This document shows, in pieces, positions 30,110 through 37,157 of a DNA stretch of 64,000 bases. Numbering within the stretch: position 1 is the first letter of the stretch; the number at the start of each line of letters is the position of its first letter. A program made the translations under genes and the position numbers. Source of the stretch: Pseudomonadales bacterium (lineage in GTDB: Bacteria > Pseudomonadota > Gammaproteobacteria > Pseudomonadales > Pseudohongiellaceae); contig JAJDSZ010000108.1 in the NCBI GenBank assembly GCA_022827425.1, forward strand, positions 1 to 64,000. The letters are read 5' to 3'. The notes under the pieces are model-generated. The model did no database searches. It was not told where the DNA came from and worked only from the letters and a program-made list of their open reading frames with translations.

Positions 30110-31375
30110 GTGGACAAGCAATCGCTGCTCAATGAATTGAAGATCGACCGGGATGACTCGGCGGACGGGGGCTTCCGGCCCCTGCGCTGGTTCGTGCTGA
30201 TCGCCTTCATCGCCGGCGCGGGCTTCGTGTTCTGGAATTTCCGACCCGTGCAACAGGCCCGGGCGCTTGCGGTGGATACCAGCATCGCCGTGGCGCCGCG
30301 CCAGCGGCTTGCGGAGAATTCCGAAAGCGTGCTTGACGCCACCGGCTACGTCATCGCCCGGCGCATGGCCACGGTGAGTTCCAAGGTGACCGGCAAGGTC
30401 ATGGAAGTGCTGGTGGAAGAAGGCATGCGGGTCGAGGAAGGCCAGGTGCTTGCCCGGCTCGATGACAGCGTCAACCGCGCCCAGCTTGAAATGGAGGAAG
30501 CCCAGGTGGCTTCGGCCCGGGCTTCGCTGGAAGAGCTCGAGGTGCAGATTCGCCAGGCGGAACTGAATGTTGGCCGCACCCGGGACCTGGCCGCCAACCG
30601 GCTCGCCAGCCAGGCTGACCTCGACCGGGACGAACTGAGCCTTGCGGCCCTGCGGGCGCGGCTGGAAAAGACCGAACGCGATATCGAAGTCGCCGAGCGG
30701 GCGCTGCAGATCCAGCGGCAATTGCTAGCGGACATGCAAATCCGCGCGCCCTTTTCCGGCGTGGTCATCGCCAAGGCGGCGCAGCCCGGCGAGATGATCT
30801 CGCCCGTCGCCGCGGGCGGCGGCTTCACCGCCACCGGCATCTGCACCATCGTCGACATGGAATCCCTGGAAGTCGAAGTGGATGTCAACGAGGCCTATAT
30901 CAACCGCGTCCATGCCGGACAGGAAGCAAGCATCACCCTCAATGCCTGGCCCGATGATCCCTACCGGGCCGAGGTCATCGCGATCATTCCCGCCGCCAAC
31001 CGCAACCAGGCCACGGTGCGGGTGCGAATCGGCTTCAGCAACCGCGACGAGCGGGTCATGCCCGAAATGGGCGTGAAAGTCGCCTTCATGGAAGACTCCG
31101 GCGCCGCCGTCATCATGGCGCCCGCCAGCGAAGAACCCCTCGCCGGCGTCCTCGTTCCGGGCTCGGCCATCGTGCGCCAGGACGGTCGGGACCACGTCTG
31201 GGTCGTCGCCGATGGCCGCCTCAGCCGCCGAACCGTGGAGCGCGGCTCCGCGAATGGCGCCAGTACCCTGGTGCTGGCGGGCCTGGACGAAGGCGAACGG
31301 GTGGTGAGCGTGCTGGATTCGTCTCTGCGCGAGCAGTTGCGGGATGGGCTATCCGTGGAGCTTGCGGCGTATTGA
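30110..31375 (+). CDS. Periplasmic adaptor (HlyD/RND-type membrane fusion protein) of an ABC efflux system
   Basis: A 421-residue adaptor: cytoplasmic N-terminus, one TM (about 26-43: WFVLIAFIAGAGFVFWNF), lipoyl/barrel-sandwich half (VTGKVMEVLVEEGMRVEEGQ), a coiled-coil hairpin (about 120-205, rich in Leu/Glu/Arg), the second lipoyl half (IRAPFSGVVIAKAAQPGEMI), then beta-barrel and membrane-proximal domains. Start GTG 30110 is chosen because the frame upstream reads unrelated sequence; TACACT with a TG extension about 30 bp upstream may be its -10 box. The MacB-like ATPase and two permeases downstream make this a tripartite ABC pump or lipoprotein-handling system. No outer-membrane channel gene is present. 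Confidence 0.87.
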   Translation: MDKQSLLNELKIDRDDSADGGFRPLRWFVLIAFIAGAGFVFWNFRPVQQARALAVDTSIAVAPRQRLAENSESVLDATGYVIARRMATVSSKVTGKVMEVLVEEGMRVEEGQVLARLDDSVNRAQLEMEEAQVASARASLEELEVQIRQAELNVGRTRDLAANRLASQADLDRDELSLAALRARLEKTERDIEVAERALQIQRQLLADMQIRAPFSGVVIAKAAQPGEMISPVAAGGGFTATGICTIVDMESLEVEVDVNEAYINRVHAGQEASITLNAWPDDPYRAEVIAIIPAANRNQATVRVRIGFSNRDERVMPEMGVKVAFMEDSGAAVIMAPASEEPLAGVLVPGSAIVRQDGRDHVWVVADGRLSRRTVERGSANGASTLVLAGLDEGERVVSVLDSSLREQLRDGLSVELAAY

Positions 31376-31435
31376 AAATCGAAAGGGGGCTGGCGGGGAT
31401 TCGGGGCGATACCTGGAAAATTGCGATGTTCGGGG

Positions 31436-31505
31436 GATTCTGCGACTGCGCTTCGCTCCGCGCGGAATGACGGGAAAGGGGAAATTCACTCCGCGCGGAA
31501 TGACG
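31436..31505 (+). repeat. REP-like repeat, family 2: one full and one partial copy
   Basis: A full element (GATTCTGCGACTGCGCTTCG, then CTCCGCGCGGAATGACG) at 31436-31472, and a second copy of the CTCCGCGCGGAATGACG half at 31489-31505. They lie between the adaptor and ATPase genes. The element is found inverted at 61937. TACAAT at 31531 may be a -10 box for the ATPase gene downstream. Confidence 0.7.
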
Positions 31506-31557
31506 TGAAAAGCGGCCCAACGGCGGCGGGTACAATCCAGACAGAGGCGAACACCAA

Positions 31558-32238
31558 GTGAGCATCATCCAACTGAATCAGGTTTCCCGGCATTTCACCA
31601 AGGGCCGGCAGAAGGTCGAGGTCCTCAGCGACCTTGATCTGGAAATCGAAGAAGGCGATTTTCTCGCCCTGATGGGGCCATCCGGCAGCGGCAAGACCAC
31701 TCTGCTCAATCTCATCGGCGGGCTCGACCAGCCCACCGCCGGCAGCGTCGAAGTGGCCGGGCGGCAACTCGTGGGATTGTCCAGCCGCAAGCTCGCCCAG
31801 TGGCGCTCGCGCAATATCGGCTTCATCTTCCAGTTCTACAACCTGCTGCCGATTCTCAGCGCCCGGCGCAACGTGGAACTGCCGCTGCTGCTCACCAGGC
31901 TAGGCGGGCGCCAGCGGCGGCGCAACGCCGATGTGGCGCTGGCCATTGTCGGCCTTGCGGACCGGGCCGGACACAAACCCGGCGAGTTGTCCGGCGGCCA
32001 GCAGCAGCGGGTCGCCATCGCCCGGGCCATCGTCGCCGACCCGCGCATTCTCGTCTGCGACGAACCCACCGGCGACCTCGACCGGGAAACCGCCGACGAA
32101 ATCCTCGACCTGCTCGAATTGCTCAACCGCGAGCACGGCAAGACCATCATCATGGTGACCCACGACCCCAAGGCGGCGACCCACGCCCGGCGCACGCTCC
32201 ATCTCGACAAGGGCAGCCTTGTGCGGGAGGCGGCATGA
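31558..32238 (+). CDS. ABC transporter ATP-binding protein, MacB/LolD type
   Basis: A 226-residue ATPase with Walker A GPSGSGKTT (40-48), Q-loop FIFQFYNLLPILSA, signature LSGGQQQR, Walker B ILVCDEPTGDLD and H-loop MVTHDPK. These are standard for the MacB/LolD mechanotransmission class. Start GTG 31558 has AGAGG about ten bases upstream. Its stop overlaps the start of the first permease by 4 bp (ATGA). It powers the two FtsX-like permeases that follow. Confidence 0.92.
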   Translation: MSIIQLNQVSRHFTKGRQKVEVLSDLDLEIEEGDFLALMGPSGSGKTTLLNLIGGLDQPTAGSVEVAGRQLVGLSSRKLAQWRSRNIGFIFQFYNLLPILSARRNVELPLLLTRLGGRQRRRNADVALAIVGLADRAGHKPGELSGGQQQRVAIARAIVADPRILVCDEPTGDLDRETADEILDLLELLNREHGKTIIMVTHDPKAATHARRTLHLDKGSLVREAA

Positions 32239-33392
32239 ACAGTTTTTCCCTGATCTGGAGCAATCTGTTCCGCCGCCGGGTGCGGACTTTCCTGACGTTG
32301 TTTTCCATTATCGCCGCCTTCCTGCTGTTCGGCCTGCTGCGTTCGGTGGCGGACGCCTTCGACAGCGGCGTGGAAGTCGCCGGCGTGGACCGGCTGACGG
32401 TGTCGCCAAAGTACTCCATCATCGACGGCCTGCCCGTGAGCCACATGTCGCAAATCCTGGCCACGCCGGGAGTGGCCGGCGTCACCCACAGCACCTGGTT
32501 CGGCGGCATCTACCAGAGCACGGCCAATTTCTTCCCCAAGTTTCCCGTGGAGCCCCGGGCGTACTTCGAGATGTTCGACGAATACATCATCGACCCGGCC
32601 CAGCTCGATGAATTCGAGCGCATCCGCACCGCCGCCGTGGCCCCGGCGGACCTCGCCGAAGAATACGGCTGGCAGGTCGGCGACCGGATTCCCATCGAGG
32701 GCGACATCTGGCTGCGCGAGGACGGCAGCCGCCGCTGGGAATTCGAACTCGTGGGCACCTACCGCATCCGCGACGACGAGAACATGTTCGCCGGCTTCCT
32801 GTTCAACTACGACTACTTCGACGAAGCGCGCATCCCGGAAACCGAGGGCATCATCAGCAACTTTTCGGTGCGGGTGGCCGACCCGGAAGAAGCCGCCGAA
32901 GTGTCGGCCCGGATCGACGCTCGGTTCGAGAATTCCATCAACCCCACCCGCACCGCCACCGAAGCCGAGGCCAACCGCCAGTTCGCCGCCCAGGTGGGCG
33001 ATATCGGCCTGATCATGAACAGCATCCTCAGCGCGGTGTTCTTCACGATTCTGCTGCTCACGGGCAACACCATGACCCAGGCTTTGCGGGAACGCGTTCC
33101 GGAGCTCGCGGTGCTGAAAACCCTGGGCTTTACCGATCGCCGCGTGGCCTTGCTCGTGCTGCTCGAATCGGTGCTGCTCTGCGGCATCGGCGGCGCCCTG
33201 GGCATCGCGCTTGCGACGCTGACCCTCGGCGCCATCGCGCCGGATCTGGCGGCTTTTCTCGGCCAGGTGGAAATGTCCGCAACGACCACTTTTGGCGGCC
33301 TTGGCATCGCGGTATTGCTCGGCATCGTGGTGGGGCTCAACCCGGCCCTGGGCGCGAGACGCCTGCAGGTGGTTGAGGCGCTGCGGCGCTAG
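32235..33392 (+). CDS. FtsX/MacB-like ABC permease, first of two
   Basis: A 385-residue inner-membrane protein: TM1 near the N-terminus (FLTLFSIIAAFLLFGLLRSV), a large periplasmic MacB-type core domain (about 45-255), then three C-terminal TMs (FFTILLLTGNTM; VLLCGIGGALGIALATLTL; GLGIAVLLGIVVGL). ALRERVPELAVLKTLGFTDR is the coupling segment typical of FtsX-like permeases. Start ATG 32235 overlaps the ATPase stop. It probably forms a heterodimer with the next gene product. Confidence 0.9.
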   Translation: MNSFSLIWSNLFRRRVRTFLTLFSIIAAFLLFGLLRSVADAFDSGVEVAGVDRLTVSPKYSIIDGLPVSHMSQILATPGVAGVTHSTWFGGIYQSTANFFPKFPVEPRAYFEMFDEYIIDPAQLDEFERIRTAAVAPADLAEEYGWQVGDRIPIEGDIWLREDGSRRWEFELVGTYRIRDDENMFAGFLFNYDYFDEARIPETEGIISNFSVRVADPEEAAEVSARIDARFENSINPTRTATEAEANRQFAAQVGDIGLIMNSILSAVFFTILLLTGNTMTQALRERVPELAVLKTLGFTDRRVALLVLLESVLLCGIGGALGIALATLTLGAIAPDLAAFLGQVEMSATTTFGGLGIAVLLGIVVGLNPALGARRLQVVEALRR

Positions 33393-33415
33393 GAGCCTGC
33401 GCCACAGGAATTCGC
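33391..33415 (+). repeat. REP-like repeat, family 1 copy between the two permease genes
   Basis: AGGAGCCTGCGCCACAGGAA plus TTCGC fills nearly the whole 26-bp gap and shares two bases with the upstream stop codon. Its AGGA lies 9-10 bases before the second permease ATG and may act as the ribosome-binding site. Confidence 0.72.
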
Positions 33416-33418
33416 ATC

Positions 33419-34585
33419 ATGTTGGGGCAAATATTCCAGATCACCCTGCTCAACCTGCGCAACCTGCCTTCCCGGCTTGGCAGTTCCTCGGTCATCGTGG
33501 TGGGCATTGGCGGCGTCGTTACGGTGCTGGTGGCGATTCTCGCCATGGCGGCGGGGTTTTCCGCCACGCTGAATCGCGCCGGCGCGCCGGACCGCGCCAT
33601 TGTGTTGCGGGGCGGCAGTTCCTCCGCCGAATTGAGCAGCACCATCGACCTCCAGCGCAGCCAGTACGTCGCCACGCTCGACGGCGTGCGGCTGGCAAGC
33701 GGCGAGTTGTACACCGTGACGGACATCCCCAAGCGCGCCACCCTGCTGCCATCCAATGTGGTCATCCGCGGGGTGGAGCAATCCGCCTTCGAGGTGCGGC
33801 CCGAACTGCGCATTGTCGAGGGTCGCAATTTCACCACCGGGCGCAATGAACTGATCGCCGGCCGCGGCGCCAGCGCCCAGTTCCTCGGCATCGACCTTGG
33901 CGCAACCGTGGAACTGCGGCAGTCCGAGTGGACCGTGGTGGGCATTTTCGAATCCGGCGGCTCGGCCTACGAATCCGAGCTGTGGGCCGACCTCGCCACG
34001 GCGCAATCGGCATTCAGGCGTTTCAGCCTGATCAGCTCCATGCGGGTGCTGCTCGAAGGGCCCGGCGCCATCGAATCGGTGCGCGGCGAGTTCGAGAACA
34101 ATCCGGCGGTGGATCTGTCGATTACTTCCGAGGAGGAATTTTTCCGCAACCAGTCCGAATTCCTCACCACGCTGATCACCGGCTTCGGCTATGGCGTGGC
34201 GCTGATCATGGCGGTGGGCGCCATGTTCGCCGCGCTCAATACCATGTACGCCGCGGTGTCCATCCGCACCGTGGAAATCGCCACCCTGCGCGCGCTCGGC
34301 TTTGGTTCGGCGCCGGTGGTGATTTCCGTGCTCGTGGAATCGGTGGCGCTCGCCCTTATTGGCGGCTTGCTCGGCGCCGCCGTGGCCTGGTTCGGCTTCA
34401 ACGGCTACACCGTGTCCACCCTGAACCAGGGCTCGTTCTCCCAGGTGGCTTTTGACTTCGCCGTGAGTCCGGACATCCTCATCACCGGCATCATCTGGGC
34501 CCTGACCCTCGGCCTTGCGGGAGGATTGTTCCCCGCGCTGCAGGCCGCCCGCATGCCAATCACCCGCGCCTTGCGCGGAGACTGA
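33419..34585 (+). CDS. FtsX/MacB-like ABC permease, second of two
   Basis: A 388-residue paralogue of the preceding permease with the same layout: TM1 (SSVIVVGIGGVVTVLVAILA), a periplasmic domain (RPELRIVEGRNFTTGRNELI, FLGIDLGATVELRQ) and three C-terminal TMs. VSIRTVEIATLRALGFG is the cytoplasmic coupling segment. It is the last gene of the adaptor-ATPase-permease-permease operon and ends 17 bp from the converging selenoprotein gene. Substrate unknown; the class includes peptide and antibiotic exporters and lipoprotein extractors. Confidence 0.9.
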   Translation: MLGQIFQITLLNLRNLPSRLGSSSVIVVGIGGVVTVLVAILAMAAGFSATLNRAGAPDRAIVLRGGSSSAELSSTIDLQRSQYVATLDGVRLASGELYTVTDIPKRATLLPSNVVIRGVEQSAFEVRPELRIVEGRNFTTGRNELIAGRGASAQFLGIDLGATVELRQSEWTVVGIFESGGSAYESELWADLATAQSAFRRFSLISSMRVLLEGPGAIESVRGEFENNPAVDLSITSEEEFFRNQSEFLTTLITGFGYGVALIMAVGAMFAALNTMYAAVSIRTVEIATLRALGFGSAPVVISVLVESVALALIGGLLGAAVAWFGFNGYTVSTLNQGSFSQVAFDFAVSPDILITGIIWALTLGLAGGLFPALQAARMPITRALRGD

Positions 34586-34602
34586 GTGGTTTTCGACGGC
34601 CC

Positions 34603-35172
34603 CTACAGATTGGCCGCCGCTTCCAGCACGAAGTCGAAATCCGGGCGGTCCCGATAGTCTTCCTCGGCGAATTTCGCCTGGATCACGCCATCCGTATCGA
34701 TCAGGAAAATGCCCGGATAAGGAACGCCGTAAGCGCGCGAATCCGGTTCATAATCGGTATTCAGAATGCCCAGCGCATTGACGTGGGTTGTGGCCTCGTC
34801 ATGCAGCAAGGTGAATTCGATGCCCTGGTCTTCTTCGACACCCTTCAGCGTTTCGACCGAATCGTAGGTCATCGCCACCACGGACAGACCCATTTCCTCG
34901 AACTGTTCCGCAATCTCTGTCAGCTGCACGAGCTGAGAAATGCAATAGGGTCACCAGTCGAATGAGCGGCTGAGCATGAACAACATGCCGTTGGCGCCCA
35001 CCAGGCCGGCAAAGTCGCGCACGTCGCCATTCTGGTCCTCGGCGGAAATCGGCGGCAATTCGGCCCCCGCGGGAAAGTCCGGCGCCCAGTCGAAATCCTG
35101 GGCCGAAGCAAAACCGGAAACCAGCAGGGCCAGAAACAGGCCGCTAACTGCGATACGAATTCTGGAAATCAT
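34603..35172 (-). CDS. Putative selenoprotein: exported peroxiredoxin/thioredoxin-like protein with in-frame TGA (Sec)
   Basis: Two track ORFs (34951-35172 and 34603-34929) are one gene interrupted by TGA at 34951-34953. Reading TGA as selenocysteine gives 189 residues: a signal peptide ending ASA (cleavage after about 24), then an AhpC/TSA-type thioredoxin fold. The junction reads SRSFDW-U-PYCISQLVQL, where relatives have a WCPYC redox motif, so U74 takes the place of the first Cys and C77 the second. Downstream sequence continues the fold (LSVVAMTYDSVETL, TLLHDEATTHV, GIFLIDTDGVI). GGGGAG precedes the ATG. A hairpin fitting a bacterial SECIS follows the TGA. The downstream ORF has no credible start of its own. 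A nonsense mutation is the alternative; the selenocysteine machinery is not in this window. Confidence 0.82.
34913..34941 (-). promoter_or_regulatory. SECIS-like hairpin just downstream of the TGA
   Basis: On the mRNA, AUUUCUCAGCU pairs with AGCUG-AC-AGAGAU: 11 base pairs with a 2-nt bulge, closing a CGUGC loop that has G at its second position. The stem starts 9 nt and the loop 20 nt after the UGA, within the spacing known for bacterial SECIS elements. It lies wholly in coding sequence, as expected in bacteria. Confidence 0.68.
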
Positions 35173-35301
35173 TCAGGTAGTCTCCCCTCGCGTTGCGAAA
35201 ATCAATCTTCTTGCTGTCTTCGCTGTCCCGACCAGTGGCAATCCGTTACATCGGCAGCGTCTCGCCTTGGCCCGGCCAATCAACAAACGGCTATATTGTG
35301 T

Positions 35302-35415
35302 TCAAAATCTGCCGCTTCCGGTTTTCTTGTCCCGTCTCTCCTGCCAAGAGGCAACGGCCAGCATCAGCAACATGCCAGCGGTCAGTAGCAAACCTGCCAT
35401 TAGTGCTGCGTCCAT
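35302..35415 (-). CDS. Small single-pass membrane peptide (37 aa), not in the ORF track
   Basis: An ATG-TGA frame between lepB and the selenoprotein gene encodes 37 residues. About residues 3-23 form one hydrophobic helix (ALMAGLLLTAGMLLMLAVAS); a charged tail rich in Arg/Lys follows (WQERRDKKTGSGRF). GGAG lies about 11 bases before the ATG and a good promoter stands upstream. The positively charged C-terminus suggests an N-out orientation with the tail in the cytoplasm. I do not recognise a family. It could be co-transcribed with the selenoprotein gene 129 bp downstream. Confidence 0.5.
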   Translation of the reverse strand: MDAALMAGLLLTAGMLLMLAVASWQERRDKKTGSGRF

Positions 35416-35454
35416 GGTATCAGGGCTCCAGGTTCCCAATTCCCCAAGCCAGTA

Positions 35455-35482
35455 TAGCACTGCTCCCGCTTATTCCAATCCG
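35455..35482 (-). promoter_or_regulatory. Promoter between lepB and the 37-aa peptide gene
   Basis: On the minus strand TTGGAA, a 16-bp spacer and TATACT with a TG one base upstream (extended -10). The -35 box overlaps the lepB stop codon. It would drive the small peptide gene and perhaps the selenoprotein gene. The remaining bases of 35173-35301 show only the GGGGAG ribosome-binding site of the selenoprotein. Confidence 0.55.
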
Positions 35483-36162
35483 GCGAGGAAGCGGCTGCCG
35501 CGGGGCAGGAAGTAGTTATCGCTGTCCAGGGAAAATACCACCGAACGCGAGCGGCCGATGAGTTCGTCCCTGGGGATGAAGCTGTACACCCGGCTGTCTG
35601 CGCTGCTGTTGCGGTTGTCGCCGAGCACGAAGTAGCGATCTTCAGGCACGACCACGGGCCCGTAACTGCGGCTGGAACTGAGGTATTGCGTCAACCGCAC
35701 CTGATGATTGCGCCCGGGCAGGGCCTCCTCGATGATCATGGCGCCGCCGTCCCGCGACAGCACTTCGTAGTCGACTGGAACGCCATTGATGATCAGCGCG
35801 TTATTCTGAATCTCGACCTGATCGCCGGGCACGCCGACGATGCGCTTCACGAGCCGCTTGCGGGCCTGAGCGCTGTCGATGATGACGATATCGCCGCGCG
35901 TCGGATCAGACAGTTTGGCCAGGGTGACGTCGGTAAACGGAACCTTGACGTCGTAGGCCAGCTTGTTGACCCAAACCTTGTCGCCGTCCACGAGGGTCGG
36001 CAACATCGACGCGCCGGAAATCGAACTCAGATCGGCAATCGCGCTCTTGAAAAACACGATGGCGCAAAGCAACAACAGGAAGTTGCGATTCTCCCGCCAG
36101 ACATTGCCCAGCCAGCCGGAAAATCGCCCGGAAAAGCCGGCCGGCGGCGCCGGTTCATTCAT
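35470..36162 (-). CDS. lepB: Signal peptidase I
   Basis: Inner-membrane serine protease (S26A) that removes Sec and Tat signal peptides. The 230-residue protein has one clear TM (about 27-45: NFLLLLCAIVFFKSAIADL). The catalytic Ser52 is in ISGASMLPTL and the general-base Lys106 in LVKRIVGVPGDQ; the GDNRNSSADSR box follows. It is shorter than E. coli LepB, which has an extra N-terminal helix. lepA and rnc, the common neighbours, are absent. It stands alone between the small peptide gene and the toxin-antitoxin locus. Confidence 0.94.
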   Translation of the reverse strand: MNEPAPPAGFSGRFSGWLGNVWRENRNFLLLLCAIVFFKSAIADLSSISGASMLPTLVDGDKVWVNKLAYDVKVPFTDVTLAKLSDPTRGDIVIIDSAQARKRLVKRIVGVPGDQVEIQNNALIINGVPVDYEVLSRDGGAMIIEEALPGRNHQVRLTQYLSSSRSYGPVVVPEDRYFVLGDNRNSSADSRVYSFIPRDELIGRSRSVVFSLDSDNYFLPRGSRFLAGLE

Positions 36163-36240
36163 CGCTCACATCCTTACCGTTCAGTTCCGTTCAACGCGCA
36201 AAGGTTGCCGACCGGCCGCCCGCTTGTCAACCGACAAGAA

Positions 36241-36399
36241 TCATTCGAGATTGATCGGCCGGCCCGGAGAGTTATCGCGTCGAACAAAATCCGCCAACTC
36301 ATCGTCCGTCAACTTGACACGACGACCGATAGCGGTCAGCAGCGAGCCCAAACCGTCCCGACCTTCCGGCAACACTGTCTCCTCAATCCCGTAAGTCAC
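36241..36399 (-). CDS. Small ORF (52 aa) directly downstream of the HigA-like antitoxin, not in the ORF track
   Basis: GTG 36397-36399 opens a 52-codon frame 3 bp after the antitoxin stop. The product is acidic in its first half, then has RRVKLTDDELADFVRRD and ends GRPINLE. The C-terminal pattern resembles the tail of some small antitoxins, but I cannot assign a family. The ribosome-binding site is weak; the tight spacing suggests coupling to the antitoxin gene. It could be a third member of the module, the remains of another antitoxin, or chance. The rest of 36163-36402 shows nothing else. Confidence 0.42.
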   Translation of the reverse strand: MTYGIEETVLPEGRDGLGSLLTAIGRRVKLTDDELADFVRRDNSPGRPINLE

Positions 36400-36402
36400 C
36401 CG

Positions 36403-36738
36403 TCAACTCGCCGAAGCGCCGCGTTCTTCTGCCATGCCTGCGTTGAGCGCTGCCTCGGCGCGCAGTTTCAGGCCAAGAGCGTGAACAACCTTGAGTACGG
36501 TTTCCAATGTTGGATTCCGCTCCCCGGAAAGAGCCTTGTACAAACTCTCGCGGGATAGACCGGCGTCGCTCGCTACTTGCGACATGCCTTTGGCGCGGGC
36601 AATGTTGCCAAGCGCCATCGCGACAATCGTCGCATCGCCATTGGCTTCCTCAATGGAGGCTTCCAGATATGCGGCCATGTCCTCCGGAGTTCGGAGGTAC
36701 TTGGCCGTATCATAAGGTGTGGTCTGGGTTTTGATCAT
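36403..36738 (-). CDS. HTH addiction-module antitoxin, HigA family
   Basis: A 111-residue antitoxin of the HI1420/HigA-like type: YDTAKYLRTPEDMAAYLEAS at the N-terminus, then an XRE-type HTH (about 52-80: GMSQVASDAGLSRESLYKAL, SGERNPTLETVL). It follows the toxin gene with toxin-first order, typical of HigBA. I choose ATG 36736-36738 with AGGTGG upstream rather than the track's GTG at 36747, which directly abuts the toxin stop. The antitoxin should bind and neutralise the RelE-like toxin and repress the promoter. Confidence 0.87.
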   Translation of the reverse strand: MIKTQTTPYDTAKYLRTPEDMAAYLEASIEEANGDATIVAMALGNIARAKGMSQVASDAGLSRESLYKALSGERNPTLETVLKVVHALGLKLRAEAALNAGMAEERGASAS

Positions 36739-36747
36739 AATTGCCAC

Positions 36748-37038
36748 CTACAAGTTGCGCGCGAGGTTCAGCGCCGTTCTTATGTCCTGGCTCTGCGTCC
36801 GCTTATCCCCGCCCGCCAGCAAAATCACGAGAGTATCGCCCAGCTTCTTGAAATAGACCCTGTAACCTGGTCCGTAGTCGATCCGCATTTCGGATACGCC
36901 CTCTCCAACTGGTCGGACATCTCCCGGATTTCCACACTGCAAGCGGTCCATTCGAGTGAGAACGCGACCCCGAGCCCGGACATCCCTCAATCCTTCCAAC
37001 CATTTGGCGTACTCCGCTGTCTTACGAACTTCGAGCAT
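36748..37038 (-). CDS. RelE/ParE-superfamily toxin, HigB/HI1419 type
   Basis: A 96-residue protein starting MLEVRKTAEYAKWLEGLRD, with the family core GNPGDVRPVGEGVSEMRIDY and GPGYRVYFKKLGD. This is the type II killer-protein group paired with HI1420-like antitoxins; relatives cleave ribosome-bound mRNA or act on gyrase. I start at ATG 37036-37038, which matches the family N-terminus; the track's start at 37056 lies within the promoter spacer. There is no ribosome-binding site, but the -10 box ends 6 bp before the ATG, so a leaderless transcript is likely. It is followed by the cognate antitoxin. Confidence 0.86.
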   Translation of the reverse strand: MLEVRKTAEYAKWLEGLRDVRARGRVLTRMDRLQCGNPGDVRPVGEGVSEMRIDYGPGYRVYFKKLGDTLVILLAGGDKRTQSQDIRTALNLARNL

Positions 37039-37044
37039 GGCCAC

Positions 37045-37073
37045 ACTGTAGCCCATAGACTACAATCCGTCAA
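37045..37073 (-). promoter_or_regulatory. Promoter of the HigBA-type operon
   Basis: On the minus strand TTGACG (37068-37073), a 17-bp spacer and TACAGT (37045-37050), six bases before the toxin ATG. The spacer carries TAGTCTATG, which recurs inverted at 37149-37157, and TGTAG/CTACA arms, likely antitoxin-binding half-sites. Confidence 0.6.
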
Positions 37074-37143
37074 CAAGATACCGTCACAAGGCAAGTGGCC
37101 CCGACCAATAATCAAAAGTCATGGGTGTCCCCGAGTCGCCAGT

Positions 37144-37157
37144 GACTATAGTCTATG
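37144..37157. promoter_or_regulatory. Palindrome and inverted copy of the HigBA promoter spacer motif
   Basis: GACTATAGTC (37144-37153) overlaps TAGTCTATG (37149-37157). The reverse complement CATAGACTA lies at 37054-37062 in the toxin promoter. The two 9-mers are separated by about 86 bp and may form an upstream operator. Confidence 0.4.

Noticed and set aside
34603-34929. Independent 108-aa gene in the downstream half of the Prx-like locus
   Set aside because: It would start at a GTG with no ribosome-binding site in the middle of a thioredoxin fold and would lack the first redox residue; the joined reading explains both halves.
35193-35561. Plus-strand 122-aa ORF across the lepB upstream gap
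   Set aside because: Overlaps lepB antisense, has no start signal and atypical composition; the minus-strand 37-aa frame is better supported.
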